This document shows, piece by piece, positions 5,765 through 6,499 of a stretch of DNA of 6,499 nucleotides. Below the pieces are notes generated by a model. It did not search any database, was not told the origin of the DNA, and saw nothing but the letters and a program-made list of their open reading frames with translations. The position numbers were made by a program, and so were the translations under genes. Where the stretch lies: contig JAFONG010000125.1 in NCBI GenBank assembly GCA_017418585.1, positions 1 through 6,499 on the forward strand, written 5' to 3'. This DNA is from Erysipelotrichaceae bacterium. Lineage in GTDB: Bacteria; Bacillota_I; Bacilli_A; Erysipelotrichales; Erysipelotrichaceae. Positions within the stretch are counted from its first letter, which is position 1. Every line of letters begins with the position of its first letter.

Positions 5765-6499
5765 CTAGTTGTATACGACCTGAGCAATCTCTTCATCGCT
5801 CATTCTCTTGACGCCCAGCATGTATTCGCCCAGAACGCTTGGTGTAACGCCTTTCAGATCCCTGAAATAGGCCGCGATCTGCCCGTCATACATGACGATG
5901 ATGCTGTCGGAGACGTTGATCAGTTCATTCAGGTCGGCGGAGAACAGCAGGACTGCCGAATTCTCCTTGTCTCTCAGATTGACGATCTTGCGTCTGATCA
6001 AATCGGTAGCACCGACATCGATTCCTCTTGTCGGATGGCAGGCAACCAGCAGTCTCGGTGTTGACGAGAATTCTCTTGCCGCAACGACTTTCTGAACGTT
6101 ACCGCCGGAAAGCGTCTTGACCAGAGCGTCCGGTCCGTCGCATTTGACGACGAAATCCTTGATCAGTTCTTTCGTCTTTTCGGTGATTTCTTTATGATTC
6201 AGAATTCCCCGTCTGGAATAAGGTTCATTGAAATATCTGTCAGCCATGACGTTTTCTTCGATCGACTGATTTCTGGAAGCGCCGTAGATCGTGCGGTCTT
6301 CGTGCATCATGGAGACATCCATTGCTCTGATCTTGTCGATACCTTTGTTGGCAATGGACTTGCCGTCAATCGTGACCTCGCCTTTCTGCAGGGAAATCAG
6401 ACCGCAGATCGTATCGGACAGTTCGCTCTGACCGTTTCCTTCAACGCCGGCAACACCAAGGATCTCGCCTTCACGGACATCGAACGAAACGCCGTTCAG
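5765..6499 (-). CDS. ABC transporter ATP-binding protein, C-terminal nucleotide-binding domain (NupO/YufO or RbsA-like), partial
   Basis: The frame is open from the right window edge to a TAG at 5767-5765, giving 244 residues; the true start is outside. It is the second ATPase domain of a tandem ABC protein energising import through the two permeases. It begins at LNGVSFDVREGEI, followed by a Walker A region GVEGNGQSEL in which Gln replaces the usual Lys, as is common in the second domain of this family. The signature is LSGGNVQKVVAAREF and the following strand is LLVACHPTRGIDVGA, again the family form without a standard Walker B Asp-Glu. SADLNELINVSDSI follows, where most relatives have LDE. 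The first in-frame ATGs inside the window (near 6322) lie within the domain and are not starts. The second domain is probably catalytically weak, with ATP hydrolysis carried by the first domain outside the window (family knowledge). Confident call. Confidence 0.93.
   Translation of the reverse strand: MNGVSFDVREGEILGVAGVEGNGQSELSDTICGLISLQKGEVTIDGKSIANKGIDKIRAMDVSMMHEDRTIYGASRNQSIEENVMADRYFNEPYSRRGILNHKEITEKTKELIKDFVVKCDGPDALVKTLSGGNVQKVVAAREFSSTPRLLVACHPTRGIDVGATDLIRRKIVNLRDKENSAVLLFSADLNELINVSDSIIVMYDGQIAAYFRDLKGVTPSVLGEYMLGVKRMSDEEIAQVVYN

Noticed and set aside
5765..6322. A 185-residue stand-alone protein starting at ATG 6322.
   Set aside because: The frame is open to the window edge and encodes the Walker A part of the same ATPase domain upstream, so this ATG is internal.
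6420..6460. Loss of the Walker A lysine (GVEGNGQSE) as a sign of a dead gene.
   Set aside because: A Gln or other residue at this position is common in the second ATPase domain of RbsA/NupO-type tandem proteins, so it is a family trait.

Overview
The window is a single-strand block. All seven genes I can support lie on the minus strand, so transcription runs from position 6499 towards position 1. Gaps are 3 to 20 bases, one junction is an 8-base overlap, and only one gap is longer (58 bases, 3582-3639). This looks like one long operon that is cut at both window edges. The mid-range GC content, strong AAGGAG/GGGGGAG-type ribosome binding sites, lysine-rich cytoplasmic tails and protein families suggest an anaerobic member of the Bacillota (Clostridia or Erysipelotrichia-like). 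That placement is an impression; there is no marker gene here.

Transport module (6499 to 3640). It contains the C-terminal ATPase half of a tandem-domain ABC protein (5765-6499, 5' part outside the window), then two membrane permeases (4629-5753 and 3640 to about 4608). This order is typical of the BMP-lipoprotein ABC importers, the NupO/NupP/NupQ (YufO/P/Q) type that take up nucleosides and related compounds. The substrate-binding lipoprotein is not in the window and is probably upstream of 6499. The second permease is notable: its conserved N-terminal membrane segment is encoded, but no in-frame ATG, GTG or TTG precedes it.

Metabolic module (3581 to 1). It contains a PfkB-family sugar or nucleoside kinase (2565-3581), a double-SIS-domain sugar-phosphate enzyme (1427-2572), a short YjbQ/UPF0047 protein (1008-1415), and a second, paralogous double-SIS protein (1004 running off the left edge).

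Interpretation (inference). A dedicated importer brings in a sugar-containing compound, the PfkB kinase phosphorylates it, and one or both SIS proteins isomerise or deglycate the phosphosugar. The kinase-plus-SIS logic resembles fructosamine (Amadori) utilisation by FrlD/FrlB or FraD/FraB. The combination with a nucleoside-type importer, two co-encoded SIS paralogues and a divergent YjbQ protein is not one I can match to a characterised pathway. Several enzymes carry changes at normally conserved positions: the kinase has Asn where the catalytic Asp usually sits, and the YjbQ protein has Glu where the first conserved His usually sits. The substrate cannot be read from the sequence. No RNA genes, CRISPR arrays, insertion sequences or clear terminators were seen.
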